Positions 36,732 to 46,348 of a DNA stretch of 64,000 nt are shown piece after piece. Below the pieces are notes generated by a model that saw only the letters and a list, made by a program, of their open reading frames with translations, did not search any database and had not been told where the DNA came from. The stretch is from contig NZ_FNRK01000003.1 of assembly GCF_900107815.1 (NCBI RefSeq), positions 112,033 through 176,032 on the forward strand. The letters are read 5' to 3'. The DNA comes from Eubacterium aggregans. Lineage in GTDB: Bacteria; Bacillota; Clostridia; Eubacteriales; Eubacteriaceae. Position numbers and translations under genes: made by a program. Each line of letters begins with the position of its first letter. Within the stretch, counting starts at the first letter, position 1.

Positions 36732-37246
36732 GGCAGCAGTCCCTGGTGTTTAAGGGCACCGATGAGAAGCTGGGCCGCCATTCCCACCACCAAGCCTGTG
36801 GGAATGGCCAGCAGAACCAAGAAGGGCAGATAGTACAAAAGCAGCTTAAGATTTCCAATGACAAGGGTAGCAACGATGAGTTGGCCAAGGTTGTGGGCAA
36901 TGGCCCCAGCCACGCTGATGGCCATGAGAGAAAGTCGTTGCTCTTTTTTATTGGCCATGGATAAAAGCCCCATGATCAGAGCGCTGACCAGTCCTCCGGA
37001 AAGGGCGTAGAGAATAGAGCTCATGCTGCCAAAGAGAAAACCAGCCAGGAAAACCCGGCTGGCCACCAGCAGCAGGGTAAGGGGAAGGCCAAAGGTATAC
37101 AGACAAACCACCGTGGCGATATTGGCCAGTCCCAGCTTAATCCCCGGAATGGGGATGGGCAGGGGGACCAGGGATTCCAAATAGCTTAAAATAAGGGCGG
37201 TGGTCAGATACATGGCTAAAACCACTAACCTGCGGTTTCTACTCAT
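36728..37246 (-). CDS. Gx transporter family protein (heptaprenyl diphosphate synthase component I-like)
   Basis: This 172-residue membrane protein has about five hydrophobic segments and the hallmark PIPGIKLGLANIATVVCLY near residue 33, with conserved Gly and Asn. The family is often annotated as heptaprenyl diphosphate synthase subunit I, but the sequence looks like a small ECF-type S-component or transporter. It overlaps the NusG-II gene by 8 bases. The start ATG gives MSRNRRLVVLAMYL. Confidence 0.82.
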   Translation of the reverse strand: MSRNRRLVVLAMYLTTALILSYLESLVPLPIPIPGIKLGLANIATVVCLYTFGLPLTLLLVASRVFLAGFLFGSMSSILYALSGGLVSALIMGLLSMANKKEQRLSLMAISVAGAIAHNLGQLIVATLVIGNLKLLLYYLPFLVLLAIPTGLVVGMAAQLLIGALKHQGLLP

Positions 37247-37613
37247 GGCCGCCTCCCGGTTTAATCTCCACAATGAGGTGATGGGGCAGACAGGCGATGG
37301 TTTCCCCCGGGGAATCGATGGCAGCGCTATGAACACAGACTTGATTGGCACAGTCCGCAGATTCCATATGGGCGTGGCCATCGGTCACCACCAGGGTATT
37401 GGTTCCCTCATCGGTAGTGATGGTTTGGGTAAAATCGGTGTCCAGTGGGGTGTTGACTACCTCCTTGCCCTGGGCGGTGACCACAACATAAAGCCTTTGG
37501 GCGGACTGGTTCCATTGTTTGTAGACAAAGATACCCAAAATCGAAAATAAAGCGATTACTGCAATGTAAATAATTTCTTTTCTTTTAATAACAGACTCCT
37601 TATTAAAAAACAT
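37239..37613 (-). CDS. NusG domain II-containing membrane-anchored protein
   Basis: This 124-residue protein has one N-terminal membrane segment (IIYIAVIALFSILGIFVYK) and an extracytoplasmic NusG-domain-II fold with the conserved CANQVCVHSAAIDSPGETIACLPHHLIVEI region, of which two cysteines and the HHLIVEI ending are typical. It is regularly paired with a Gx transporter gene in Clostridia, often near FMN-transferase and electron-transport genes; neither is present here. Function unknown. Confidence 0.85.
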   Translation of the reverse strand: MFFNKESVIKRKEIIYIAVIALFSILGIFVYKQWNQSAQRLYVVVTAQGKEVVNTPLDTDFTQTITTDEGTNTLVVTDGHAHMESADCANQVCVHSAAIDSPGETIACLPHHLIVEIKPGGGHE

Positions 37614-37634
37614 GAAAAAACCGAAAAAAGATCC

Positions 37635-37663
37635 TTGACATTACTATGGTGCTGCGTTATTAT
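37635..37663 (+). promoter_or_regulatory. Promoter of tRNA-Leu(CAG)
   Basis: TTGACA (37635-37640) and TATTAT (37658-37663) with 17-base spacing stand 28 bases before the tRNA. Confidence 0.85.
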
Positions 37664-37691
37664 ATACAAGCAGCCGACAGAAAAGGCAGTA

Positions 37692-37777
37692 AGCGAGAGT
37701 GTTGGAATTGGCAGACAAGCACGTTTCAGAGGCGTGTGTACTCCGTACGTACGGGTTCGACTCCCGTCTCTCGCACC
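37692..37777 (+). tRNA. tRNA-Leu (CAG)
   Basis: An 86-base class II tRNA has acceptor arms GCGAGAG/CTCTCGC, encoded CCA and the loop TTCAGAG giving anticodon CAG. Confidence 0.94.
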
Positions 37778-37789
37778 AGTTGATAAAGA

Positions 37790-37815
37790 TGACAGACTTC
37801 GGTCTGTCTTTTTTT
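37790..37815 (+). terminator. Terminator after tRNA-Leu(CAG)
   Basis: GACAGAC-TTCG-GTCTGTC is a perfect stem with a UUCG tetraloop followed by eight T residues. Confidence 0.93.
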
Positions 37816-37825
37816 CTTTCTATAG

Positions 37826-38209
37826 CTATGAGACACGGATAATACCACAGGGAATCCCTAAAATTGTAACATCCGATACCTTATAGCATTGGGGGGAATC
37901 TGCTTCAGTATAAAGCGGTGTCAGGGTAATGGTATCTTCATCGATGGTATAGCACCGAAAAATCACAGAATCATCGGGAAGCAGAATCATGCCGTCGGCA
38001 GCTGTAGGGATTTCGGCAGGGTTCATCTTGAAATTGACCACATCGTCTTTATAGTAGCGGTCATACATACTATTATCCGTTAGTGAGGCCTGGAGCTTCT
38101 GGGCAGTTCCCATGGAGAGCTCGGCTAAATCGGTAATGGAATAAGAACTCCAATCATTATTCAGGGCCATACTTGGAATAAATGGGGTGATATTATGGTT
38201 CCAGTTCAT
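37826..38209 (-). CDS. Hypothetical protein
   Basis: This 127-residue protein is not recognised. The ATG is preceded by AAGGAG with 7-base spacing and a TATAAT box lies about 50 bases upstream, so it is likely to be real. The second half (GMILLPDDSVIFRCYTIDED) faintly resembles the beta-rich part of S24-type domains, but the catalytic Ser and Lys are not evident. It stands alone between the terminator of a tRNA and the lysozyme gene. Confidence 0.65.
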   Translation of the reverse strand: MNWNHNITPFIPSMALNNDWSSYSITDLAELSMGTAQKLQASLTDNSMYDRYYKDDVVNFKMNPAEIPTAADGMILLPDDSVIFRCYTIDEDTITLTPLYTEADSPQCYKVSDVTILGIPCGIIRVS

Positions 38210-38366
38210 AAGAATACTCCTTCTATAAGGTGTTACCCAGCACCTGGGCAAGGGGTATTATAGCACATTGCACGGGGGTCTGCAAAAAAGAAACATTATA
38301 AAGATTCTTTAAGGCTGTATTGGTATGATGCTGACATTAAATTGATTTAAGGAAAGAGAGGATTTC

Positions 38367-39107
38367 ATGGAGCGTTTAAAAACATGGGTATGGGACCACA
38401 AGGTGCCAGTCCTGATTGGTATCGGTATTCTGATTGTTTTAATTATTGCCTTTGCATTATGGCGAACTTTCTATTATGATAATAAGAAGATTGTTTTAGG
38501 GGTCGATGTTTCGGCTTATCAGGGCGAGATTGATTGGGAGGTCATTTCGGAACAGGGTATATCCTTTGCATATATCAAGGCAACGGAAGGGACTGATTTT
38601 ATCGATAAACGCTTTAATGAAAATTGGACAGCAGCACGGAAAACCAATTTGAAGGTTGGGGCTTACTTCTTTGTGAATTTTAATGAAGGCGGAAAGGACC
38701 AGGCTAAGTATTTTATAAAAAATGTACCTAAGGAATCGGGCAGCTTGCCGCCGGTTATTGATCTGGAGCTCTACGGTGATTATTTGGATAACCCACCCCA
38801 AAAAGAGAAGGTCAATACCATGCTTAAGGAAATGATTGAAACCTTGAAGGAAGAATATGGCGAAATCCCGATTATCTATACCAATTATAATACTTACAAT
38901 CAATATTTAAGTAATGCCTTTACCGAGGTACCCATTTGGATCTGTGATATTTCCTCGAGTAATCCAGAACTTTCTGGGGGGCATCAGTGGGTATTTTGGC
39001 AATATTCCCAGCGTCAAATCCTCCAGGGATACGATGGGGAGGAACGCTTCATCGATATGAATGTTTTTAATGGCGACACAAAAGCATTTAAAGCAATGTT
39101 CAATTAA
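38367..39107 (+). CDS. Membrane-anchored glycoside hydrolase family 25 lysozyme
   Basis: This 246-residue protein has one N-terminal membrane segment (about residues 13-34) followed by a GH25 muramidase domain. The catalytic acidic residues fit DVSAYQGEIDWE near residue 48 and PVIDLELYGD near 132; the WQYSQRQILQGYDG ending is typical. It should cleave the MurNAc-GlcNAc bond of peptidoglycan outside the membrane. A signal anchor rather than a cleaved signal fits remodelling of the cell's own wall. Confidence 0.9.
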   Translation: MERLKTWVWDHKVPVLIGIGILIVLIIAFALWRTFYYDNKKIVLGVDVSAYQGEIDWEVISEQGISFAYIKATEGTDFIDKRFNENWTAARKTNLKVGAYFFVNFNEGGKDQAKYFIKNVPKESGSLPPVIDLELYGDYLDNPPQKEKVNTMLKEMIETLKEEYGEIPIIYTNYNTYNQYLSNAFTEVPIWICDISSSNPELSGGHQWVFWQYSQRQILQGYDGEERFIDMNVFNGDTKAFKAMFN

Positions 39108-39122
39108 TAGGTAATGATATAC

Positions 39123-39145
39123 AGCCTGTCCTGGACAGGCTTTTA
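39123..39145 (+). terminator. Terminator between the lysozyme and malic enzyme genes
   Basis: AGCCTGTC-CTG-GACAGGCT is a perfect stem followed by TTTTA. Confidence 0.82.
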
Positions 39146-39168
39146 ACATGAGTACAAGGGAGATAAAC

Positions 39169-40338
39169 ATGGATTATAATGCAGAAGCACTAAAGGCCCA
39201 CAAGGCTCACAGGGGAAAAGTTGAAGTTGTTTCAAAAATGGATGTTGGGGATAAGGATGCCCTGAGTATTGCCTACACCCCTGGTGTGGCAGAGCCCTGC
39301 CGTCGGATTGCAGAGAACAAAGAGGATGTGTATACTTACACTGCTAAGGGAAACCTGGTGGCCATCCTCACCGATGGCTCAGCCGTCCTCGGGCTGGGAA
39401 ATATTGGACCAGAAGCCGCCATGCCGGTTATGGAGGGCAAGGCCATCCTTTTTAAAGAATTTGGCAATGTCGATGCCTTCCCCATTTGTGTGGATACCCA
39501 GGATGTGGACGAAATTGTCCAGACGGCCATTAACATCGCACCCACCTTTGGTGGGATCAACCTTGAAGATATTGCGGCACCCCGGTGCTTTGAAATTGAG
39601 GAGCGTCTCCAGGCGGCTCTGGATATTCCAATTTTCCACGATGATCAGCACGGAACGGCTATTGTAGTGGCCTCTGGGTTGATTAACGCCATGAAGGTGG
39701 TGGATAAGGCCATGGACCAGGTGCGTGTGGTCATCAGTGGGGCCGGATCTGCCGGGACCGCCATTGCCAAAATGCTGCTAGCCGTGGGCTTTGTGGATAT
39801 CGTAATGGTGGATCGGGATGGCGTGCTGTACAAAGGGAAAAGCGGCATGCCAGCACATATGGCATGGTTAGCAGAGCACACCAATCCCCAGGGGATTACT
39901 GGGGGCTTAGCCGAAGCCATGGCCGGGGCCGATGCCTTTGTGGGGGTTTCCGCCCCCAATATTGTCTCCCAGGAGATGGTGCGCTCCATGGCTGAGGATG
40001 CCATTGTATTTGCCATGGCGAACCCCGTGCCGGAAATCATGCCCGAGGACGCCCAGGCGGCCGGAGCTCGGATTATTGGAACCGGACGGTCGGATTACCC
40101 CAACCAAATCAATAACCTGCTGGCCTTTCCGGGACTTTTCCGCGGGGCTTTAGATGCCCGGGCCAAGCGCATTACCCAGGGGATGAAGGTAGCCGCCGCC
40201 AATGCCATTGCCAATCTGGTATCTGAAGAAGAGCGCTGTGATATCTGCATTATTCCTAGTCCCTTTGATAAGCGTGTGGGACCGGCGGTGACCAAGGCAG
40301 TCTACGATGCATGGATGGCCGAGGATGATGCACAATAA
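39169..40338 (+). CDS. Malic enzyme (NAD(P)-dependent, oxaloacetate-decarboxylating)
   Basis: This 389-residue enzyme converts malate to pyruvate and CO2. The malic N-terminal domain has SIAYTPGVAEPC with the catalytic tyrosine, LTDGSAVLGLGNIGPEAAMP and the metal-binding region with FEIEERLQAALDIPIFHDDQHGT. The Rossmann domain has VVISGAGSAGTAIAKMLL near residue 187. Length and layout fit the short bacterial form without a phosphotransacetylase domain. The start is the ATG at 39169 after GGGAG; the ATG at 39148 lacks a ribosome site and lies next to the terminator. Confidence 0.92.
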   Translation: MDYNAEALKAHKAHRGKVEVVSKMDVGDKDALSIAYTPGVAEPCRRIAENKEDVYTYTAKGNLVAILTDGSAVLGLGNIGPEAAMPVMEGKAILFKEFGNVDAFPICVDTQDVDEIVQTAINIAPTFGGINLEDIAAPRCFEIEERLQAALDIPIFHDDQHGTAIVVASGLINAMKVVDKAMDQVRVVISGAGSAGTAIAKMLLAVGFVDIVMVDRDGVLYKGKSGMPAHMAWLAEHTNPQGITGGLAEAMAGADAFVGVSAPNIVSQEMVRSMAEDAIVFAMANPVPEIMPEDAQAAGARIIGTGRSDYPNQINNLLAFPGLFRGALDARAKRITQGMKVAAANAIANLVSEEERCDICIIPSPFDKRVGPAVTKAVYDAWMAEDDAQ

Positions 40339-40371
40339 TCGATATATCATGTTTGAACAAGGAGGAAATGA

Positions 40372-42429
40372 ATGCCGAGTACATTGGTGATTGTTGAGTC
40401 GCCGGCTAAGGCGAAAACCATCAAGAAATACCTTCCCAAGGGCTATGAGGTGGAAGCCACCATGGGTCATGTCATCGACCTGCCCAAAAGCCGGCTTGGA
40501 ATCGATGTGGATAACCATTTTCGACCCGATTATATTAAAATTCGCGGTAAAGGCGATTTACTCAAGAAGCTTAAAAAGGAAGCAAAGAAGGCCGATAATG
40601 TCCTTCTGGCAACGGACCCCGATCGCGAGGGGGAGGCCATTTCCTGGCATGTTGCCAATTTTTTGGAAATGGACCCTGCGGATTCCTGTCGGATTGAATT
40701 TCATGAAATTACAAAAAAGGCCATTAATGCGGCCATTGATAATAAACGCCAGGTAGATATGGACCTGGTGAATTCCCAGCAGGCAAGGCGTATCCTTGAC
40801 CGCTTGGTGGGGTATTCCCTGAGCCCTTTCCTTTGGAAAAAGGTCAAAAAGGGTTTAAGCGGTGGTCGGGTCCAGTCGGTGGTTACCCGAATCATCGTCG
40901 ATCGGGAGGAGGAAATTCAGGCCTTCGTCCCAGAGGAATATTGGACCATCGATGCGGATTTAAAGAAGCAAAAGGATAAGGCTGTCTTTACCGCCTCCCT
41001 GCATTCCGAAAAGGGAAAGAAGCTTAAGATTTCTAATGGGATTGAAGCCGATCGACTGGAAGCCCTGCTTAAAGGAGAGGGCGAGTTTGTGGTATCCGGG
41101 GTGAAAAAAAGGGTGCGTAAGCAAAAACCCCCAATGCCCTTTACCACCAGTACCCTCCAGCAGACGGCCTACCAGGCCTTGGGCTTTACCACCCAGCGGA
41201 CCATGCGCATCGCCCAGCAGCTGTATGAAGGGGTGGATATCATGGGACGTGGCCAGATCGGTCTGGTGAGCTACATCCGTACCGATTCCACCCGTTTAGC
41301 CGATGAGGCAGTGGCGGCGGCCAAGGATTATATCGAAACACAGTTTGGTAAAGAATACCTGGGTGGGGGAAAGAGTGCCGTTAAGAAAAAAAACGTCCAG
41401 GATGCCCACGAAGCCATCCGTCCCTCAACCATCGATTTAACCCCGGACAGCATTGCCAGCTCCTTGGAAAAGGACCAATACAAGCTGTATAAGCTCATTT
41501 GGGAGCGGATGATTGCCAGCCAGATGTCAGAGGCTGAATATTACGTGACCGATGTGGACATTCTTTTTGGGGAATTGCTGTTCAAGGCAAAGGGGGAGAC
41601 CATTAAATTTAAGGGCTTCACCGAAATCATGGAAAGCAAGTCCAAGAAGGATAATATCCTCCCAGAGTTATCGGAAGGGGAGGTTCTGGATTTAAAGAAG
41701 CTCCACAAGGATCAGAAATTCACCAAGCCTCCGGCTCGCTACACCGAAGCAACCCTGGTCAAGGTTTTGGAAGAAAAGGGAATCGGACGACCCAGTACCT
41801 ACGCGCCGACCATTTCAACCATTAAAAACCGTGACTACGTTGAGGTCAAGGAAAAGTACTTTTATCCCACAGAGCTTGGGGTTGTCGTTACGGACCTGAT
41901 GAAGGAGTACTTTGCTGATATCGTCGATGAAGCCTTTACCGCGAAGATGGAGGAAGGCCTGGATGAAGTGGCCACCGGTGGTGAAAACTGGATCGATTTG
42001 CTGGATAAATTCTACGTCGGCTTTAAAAGCGAGTTGGAAAATGCCCAGGAAAACGCCCAAAGTGTCAAAGTAGAGGACCCGGAATCCGATGAAATCTGTG
42101 AGCTGTGCGGGCGTCGCATGGTCATTAAAAAAGGAAAATATGGAAAGTTTCTGGCTTGCCCAGGCTTTCCAGAGTGTAAAAATACCAAGCCCTTTTTGGA
42201 AAAAACAGGGGGGATTTGTCCGGAATGTGGGGGGGACCTTATTAAACGCGTCTCCAAAAAAGGACGAACCTTTTATGCCTGTTCAAATTATCCGGAGTGT
42301 GAATTTGTCACCTGGGACGTTCCCGTGGTAGAGAAATGTCCGGTTTGTGGCAATACCATGTTCCAAAAAGGCTTTGGAAAACGGAAACGCACCTATTGTG
42401 CCAAGTGCAGTGGGAACGAAGCGAAATAA
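40372..42429 (+). CDS. topA: DNA topoisomerase I
   Basis: This 685-residue type IA topoisomerase relaxes negative supercoils. The Toprim domain starts [18 protein letters not shown] and has the [12 protein letters not shown] acidic triad; the active tyrosine is in [13 protein letters not shown] near residue 303. Three C-terminal zinc ribbons are visible, with CxxC pairs in [16 protein letters not shown] and [14 protein letters not shown] precedes the ATG. It heads topA-hslV-hslU; trmFO and xerC, often found between topA and hslV in Firmicutes, are absent here. Confidence 0.97.
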   Translation: MPSTLVIVESPAKAKTIKKYLPKGYEVEATMGHVIDLPKSRLGIDVDNHFRPDYIKIRGKGDLLKKLKKEAKKADNVLLATDPDREGEAISWHVANFLEMDPADSCRIEFHEITKKAINAAIDNKRQVDMDLVNSQQARRILDRLVGYSLSPFLWKKVKKGLSGGRVQSVVTRIIVDREEEIQAFVPEEYWTIDADLKKQKDKAVFTASLHSEKGKKLKISNGIEADRLEALLKGEGEFVVSGVKKRVRKQKPPMPFTTSTLQQTAYQALGFTTQRTMRIAQQLYEGVDIMGRGQIGLVSYIRTDSTRLADEAVAAAKDYIETQFGKEYLGGGKSAVKKKNVQDAHEAIRPSTIDLTPDSIASSLEKDQYKLYKLIWERMIASQMSEAEYYVTDVDILFGELLFKAKGETIKFKGFTEIMESKSKKDNILPELSEGEVLDLKKLHKDQKFTKPPARYTEATLVKVLEEKGIGRPSTYAPTISTIKNRDYVEVKEKYFYPTELGVVVTDLMKEYFADIVDEAFTAKMEEGLDEVATGGENWIDLLDKFYVGFKSELENAQENAQSVKVEDPESDEICELCGRRMVIKKGKYGKFLACPGFPECKNTKPFLEKTGGICPECGGDLIKRVSKKGRTFYACSNYPECEFVTWDVPVVEKCPVCGNTMFQKGFGKRKRTYCAKCSGNEAK

Positions 42430-42449
42430 TAAAAAAGAAGGATAGTATA

Positions 42450-42998
42450 ATGAAAGAAGAAAGAACGACATTACATGCCACCACCATCGTTGGTATTCGG
42501 CATAACGGCCAGGTAGCCATTGCCGGCGATGGTCAGGTCACCATGGGCGAAAGCGTGATTATGAAAGCAACGGCTAAAAAAATCCGCCGGCTTTACAATG
42601 ACCAGGTGCTCACTGGCTTTGCCGGCTCAGTGGCGGATGCCTTTACGTTGTGTGATTTATTTGAACAAAAGCTGGAGCAATACAATGGCAACCTTAAGCG
42701 TTCTGCTGTGGAGTTGGCCAAGGAGTGGCGTTCGGATAAGGTGCTGCGCAAGCTAGAGGCCATGCTCATCGTGATGGATAAGGAAAACATGCTCATTGTC
42801 TCCGGGACCGGCGAGGTCATCGAGCCCGATGACGATATCGCTGCCATTGGCTCCGGTGGATTCTACGCCATGTCCGCTGCCCGGGCACTGAAGGCCCATT
42901 CCCCGCTATCTGCCAGTGAGATCGTGTATGAATCCATGAAGATTGCCTCGGAAATCTGTGTGTTTACCAACGATAATATCATCGTAGAAAGCTTATAG
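42450..42998 (+). CDS. hslV: ATP-dependent protease subunit HslV (ClpQ)
   Basis: This 182-residue proteasome-like peptidase has the expected [13 protein letters not shown] start, in which the N-terminal threonine nucleophile is freed by processing of a short propeptide of about ten residues. [18 protein letters not shown] and [20 protein letters not shown] are family signatures. It works with HslU, encoded 8 bases downstream. The start is the ATG at 42450 after AAGGA. Confidence 0.96.
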   Translation: MKEERTTLHATTIVGIRHNGQVAIAGDGQVTMGESVIMKATAKKIRRLYNDQVLTGFAGSVADAFTLCDLFEQKLEQYNGNLKRSAVELAKEWRSDKVLRKLEAMLIVMDKENMLIVSGTGEVIEPDDDIAAIGSGGFYAMSAARALKAHSPLSASEIVYESMKIASEICVFTNDNIIVESL

Positions 42999-43006
42999 GT
43001 ACCGGT

Positions 43007-44458
43007 ATGTGTGCCATTGAAATGAAAGAGTTGACCCCTAAGCGTATCGTCTCCGAGCTGAATCGCTATATCATCGGCCAGGAAAAGGCTAAAAAGGCCG
43101 TGGCCGTCTCCCTGCGCAATCGCTACCGAAGATCCCTCCTGCCAGAAGCTGAACGGGATGAATTCACACCCAAGAATATTATTCTCATGGGACCTACTGG
43201 GGTGGGAAAAACTGAAATTGCCAGACGGATTGCAAAGTTGGTGTCGGCCCCCTTCATTAAGGTAGAGGCGACTAAATTCACCGAGGTGGGCTATGTGGGC
43301 AGGGATGTGGAATCCATGGTTCGGGATTTGGTCACCACCTCCATCCGTATGGTTCAGCAGGAAAAAATGAAGGAAGTGTACGAACAAGCCCAGGCTAAGG
43401 CAGAGGGCATGATTTTAGACGTCCTGGTTCCCCAGCATAAAAAACAGCAGAAAAACGAAACCTTAATGAACCCCTTTGAAATCCTCTCTAAAATGGGGAA
43501 TAATACAGCGGCTTCCAACTCCCAAACCACAGAGGTCGTCCCGGTGGAGGACCCAGCGAAGGAGGCGGCCATTCAGACCAAGCGGGCAGAGATTAAAAAG
43601 GATTTGGCGGCCGGCAAGCTAGAGGACGAAGTCATCGAAATCGATGTGGATGATGACGGCATGAAATCCATTGGCATGATGGCCGGTATGAACGAGGATA
43701 TGAGTATCAGCATTGGCAATATCTTCGATGGCCTCATTCCTGGAGGCAATAAAAAGAAGAAAAAACGGACGGTGAAGGTCAGCGAGGCTCGGAAGATCAT
43801 TACCAACCAGGAAGCCACTAAAATGATCGATATGGACGAGGTCCACGAGCTGGGGCTTCGGGCGGCCGAGCAGAGCGGCATCATCTTCATTGATGAAATC
43901 GACAAAATCATTGGGAATAACGGCGGCAATGGCCCGGATGTTTCCCGGGAAGGGGTCCAGCGGGACATCCTGCCCATTGTTGAAGGCAGCACAGTGACCA
44001 CCAAGTACGGCCCGGTGAAGACGGACTTTATCCTCTTCATTGGGGCTGGGGCCTTCCATGTCTCTAAAATCGAGGATATGATCCCTGAACTCCAGGGGCG
44101 TTTCCCGGTAACGGTCCAGCTGGACAGTCTCACTGAAGAGGATTTTGTACAAATCCTAACGGCCCCGGAAAATGCAGTGGTCAAGCAGTATACCAGTTTG
44201 CTGCGTACCGAAGGGGTCGAACTGCACTTTGACGAAGCTGCCATCCATAAGATTGCTAAAATTGCCTTTACCAAAAATGAAGTCGAAGAGAATATCGGTG
44301 CCCGACGTCTCCACACCGTTTTTGAAGAGCTGTTGGAAGAAATATCTTTCTACGCCAGCGACTATGATGCGGAGGTTTTCAATATCGATGAAAAATATGT
44401 GGAATCCGTATTCAAGCTTGGGGATCAGGAACGAAGCTACGCCAAGTACTTTTTATAA
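43007..44458 (+). CDS. hslU: ATP-dependent protease ATPase subunit HslU (ClpY)
   Basis: This 483-residue AAA+ unfoldase has Walker A GPTGVGKTEIARR near residue 64, the GYVGRDV pore loop, a large acidic I-domain insert (about residues 110-260), Walker B IIFIDEIDKI near 290 and the C-terminal arginine region ending in SYAKYFL, which docks into HslV. Length is normal. The ribosome site is weak; the ATG at 43007 is taken, with an alternative at 43022 (MKELTPK). Confidence 0.96.
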   Translation: MCAIEMKELTPKRIVSELNRYIIGQEKAKKAVAVSLRNRYRRSLLPEAERDEFTPKNIILMGPTGVGKTEIARRIAKLVSAPFIKVEATKFTEVGYVGRDVESMVRDLVTTSIRMVQQEKMKEVYEQAQAKAEGMILDVLVPQHKKQQKNETLMNPFEILSKMGNNTAASNSQTTEVVPVEDPAKEAAIQTKRAEIKKDLAAGKLEDEVIEIDVDDDGMKSIGMMAGMNEDMSISIGNIFDGLIPGGNKKKKKRTVKVSEARKIITNQEATKMIDMDEVHELGLRAAEQSGIIFIDEIDKIIGNNGGNGPDVSREGVQRDILPIVEGSTVTTKYGPVKTDFILFIGAGAFHVSKIEDMIPELQGRFPVTVQLDSLTEEDFVQILTAPENAVVKQYTSLLRTEGVELHFDEAAIHKIAKIAFTKNEVEENIGARRLHTVFEELLEEISFYASDYDAEVFNIDEKYVESVFKLGDQERSYAKYFL

Positions 44459-44464
44459 AAAGCC

Positions 44465-44493
44465 TTGATTTGTTTCACCGTTTATGTTAAATT
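44465..44493 (+). promoter_or_regulatory. Likely promoter of rpsB-tsf
   Basis: TTGATT (44465-44470) and TAAATT (44488-44493) are 17 bases apart. The 105-base leader that follows contains GGTGCCCACAGGGTCATGGTGG, part of which can fold, and may hold a ribosomal-protein-binding leader; I could not settle that. Confidence 0.5.
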
Positions 44494-44598
44494 ATTCAAG
44501 TATGCTATTACACACATTTCCAGAAACTGCCATTGGTGCCCACAGGGTCATGGTGGTTCATGAGGGAAATGGAGGAAAAAAACCAGGAGGAATTTAAA

Positions 44599-45387
44599 AT
44601 GGCAACCGTATCAATGAAACAATTACTCGAAGCAGGCGTCCACTTTGGACATCAGACCAGACGTTGGAACCCGAAGATGGCTCCCTATATCTTCACCGAA
44701 AGAAATGGGATTTACATTATCGACTTACAGCAGACTGTTAAGCTGATCGACGTCGCTTATGATTTCGTCAGAGAAATCGCAGCAGATGGCAAGGACATCC
44801 TCTTTGTCGGGACTAAAAAACAGGCTCAGAACAGCATCGAAGCAGAAGCAAAGCGCTCTGGCAGCTTCTTCGTGAACCATCGCTGGTTAGGTGGTACCTT
44901 AACCAACTTTGAAACCATCAGCAAGCGGACTCGCCGCCTGAAGGAATTAAAGGCTATGGAAGAAGACGGCACCTTCGATTTACTGCCGAAGAAGGAAATC
45001 ATCAAATTAAGAAGAGAACGTGAAAAGCTCCAGAAATTCCTGGGCGGTATTGAAGATATGAGACGTATGCCCGGTGCAATGATCGTCATTGACAGCAAGA
45101 AGGAACGGATTGCCATTGCTGAAGCTCATAAATTAGGCATCCCCATCATCAGCATCGTGGATACCAACTGTGACCCAGACGAAATCGATTATGTCATTCC
45201 TGGGAATGATGACGCTATCCGTGCTGTTGCTTTAATCTTAGGCGTATTAGCTGATGCCATCATCGAAGGCAAGCAAGGCGAACAGATTGAAGAAGCAGTG
45301 GCAGAAGTTGTTGAAGCTGTCGCTGAAGAAATCGCTGTTGCCGAAGAAATTATTGAAGAAGTCGCTGCAGAAGCTGCTGCAGAATAA
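44599..45387 (+). CDS. rpsB: 30S ribosomal protein S2
   Basis: This 262-residue protein has the S2 signatures [19 protein letters not shown] near residue 8, [14 protein letters not shown] near 88 and [12 protein letters not shown] near 157. The C-terminal 35 residues form an acidic, alanine-rich tail. Codon use is strongly biased, as in highly expressed genes. The start is the ATG with AGGAGG eight bases upstream. tsf follows after 25 bases. Confidence 0.97.
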   Translation: MATVSMKQLLEAGVHFGHQTRRWNPKMAPYIFTERNGIYIIDLQQTVKLIDVAYDFVREIAADGKDILFVGTKKQAQNSIEAEAKRSGSFFVNHRWLGGTLTNFETISKRTRRLKELKAMEEDGTFDLLPKKEIIKLRREREKLQKFLGGIEDMRRMPGAMIVIDSKKERIAIAEAHKLGIPIISIVDTNCDPDEIDYVIPGNDDAIRAVALILGVLADAIIEGKQGEQIEEAVAEVVEAVAEEIAVAEEIIEEVAAEAAAE

Positions 45388-45412
45388 TTAAATTATCATA
45401 AGGAGGACCAAA

Positions 45413-46054
45413 ATGGACGCAAAACTCGTAAAAGAATTAAGAGAAAAAACCGGCGCTGGCATGATGGATTGTAAAAAAGCCTTAGTCGCAACCGATGGCA
45501 ATATTGAAAAAGCCATTGAACATCTGCGTGAAAAGGGCTTAGCTGCTACCGCAAAAAAAGCAGGCCGTATCGCTGCAGAAGGCGTCGTCGAATCCTATAT
45601 CCATATGGGGGGTAAAATCGGTGTTCTGGTTGAAATTAACTGTGAAACCGACTTTGTTGCAAAAACTGATGGTTTTAAAGCCTTTGCAAGAGATGTCGCC
45701 ATGCACATCGCTGCTGCCAATCCAAGCTATGTCTCCAAAGACGAAGTACCTCAGGATGAAGTCGAGCACGAAAAAGAAATCCTGCGGGCCCAGGCTTTAA
45801 ATGAAGGCAAGCCCGAAAAAATCGTCGATAAGATGGTGGAAGGCCGTATCCATAAGTTCTACAAAGAAATCTGTTTGTTAGAACAGCCTTTTGTTAAAAA
45901 TCCTGACCTCACCGTGGAAGATCTGGTCAAAGAACAGATCATGACCATCGGCGAAAACGTCAAGATTCGTCGCTTTGCCCGTTTCCAATTAGGGGAAGGC
46001 ATCGAAAAGAAGGAAGAAAATTTTGCTGAAGAAGTGGCAAAACAAATGGCGTAA
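45413..46054 (+). CDS. tsf: Elongation factor Ts (short form)
   Basis: This 213-residue protein recharges EF-Tu with GTP. The N-terminal UBA-like part [18 protein letters not shown] and the [17 protein letters not shown] block, which contacts EF-Tu, are intact. It is the short type, with one core subdomain, as in Thermus and several Clostridia, rather than the roughly 290-residue form. A strong terminator follows, so the usual pyrH and frr genes are not part of this operon. Confidence 0.96.
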   Translation: MDAKLVKELREKTGAGMMDCKKALVATDGNIEKAIEHLREKGLAATAKKAGRIAAEGVVESYIHMGGKIGVLVEINCETDFVAKTDGFKAFARDVAMHIAAANPSYVSKDEVPQDEVEHEKEILRAQALNEGKPEKIVDKMVEGRIHKFYKEICLLEQPFVKNPDLTVEDLVKEQIMTIGENVKIRRFARFQLGEGIEKKEENFAEEVAKQMA

Positions 46055-46090
46055 ACCAAGCTTGATTTAATCGAATTATAATGCATTGAG

Positions 46091-46136
46091 AATCCCCGGA
46101 TGAGCCCCGGTTTATGGGCAAATCCGGGGATTTTTT
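46091..46136 (+). terminator. Terminator after tsf
   Basis: AATCCCCGGAT pairs with ATCCGGGGATT and is followed by six T residues; the loop can form an inner GCCC/GGGC pairing. Confidence 0.9.
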
Positions 46137-46219
46137 GCGTCCAAATCTTTATCCTCGCTTAACAAGGTATCGGTTGGAACTAAAAATAATCACAATCAGT
46201 CAAGACAACGAAAAAGAAA

Positions 46220-46248
46220 TTGACAACAGGAATTTACTGTTATATGAT
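46220..46248 (+). promoter_or_regulatory. Promoter of the TspO-like gene
   Basis: TTGACA (46220-46225) and TATGAT (46243-46248) are separated by 17 bases; the gene starts about 100 bases downstream. The rest of the 46137-46348 gap shows nothing further. Confidence 0.75.
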
Positions 46249-46348
46249 AAGTCAAATTTTACGGAAAGGTTGTATCGATACATGGTTTTTAAGGGGAATT
46301 AAAGGAATGACTGGAAAAGGAAAATTCGATTAACCAGGAGGTTAACAA

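Noticed and set aside
43573..44316. Long minus-strand frame opposite hslU
   Set aside because: The composition is a serine/leucine-rich mirror of the AAA+ gene, with no ribosome site and no family motif.
45413..46054. Truncated tsf
   Set aside because: At 213 residues it is shorter than Bacillus EF-Ts but matches the known short form, with all EF-Tu contact motifs present.
46114..46302. Small 62-codon frame between tsf and the TspO-like gene
   Set aside because: It starts inside the tsf terminator, has no ribosome site and overlaps the promoter of the next gene.
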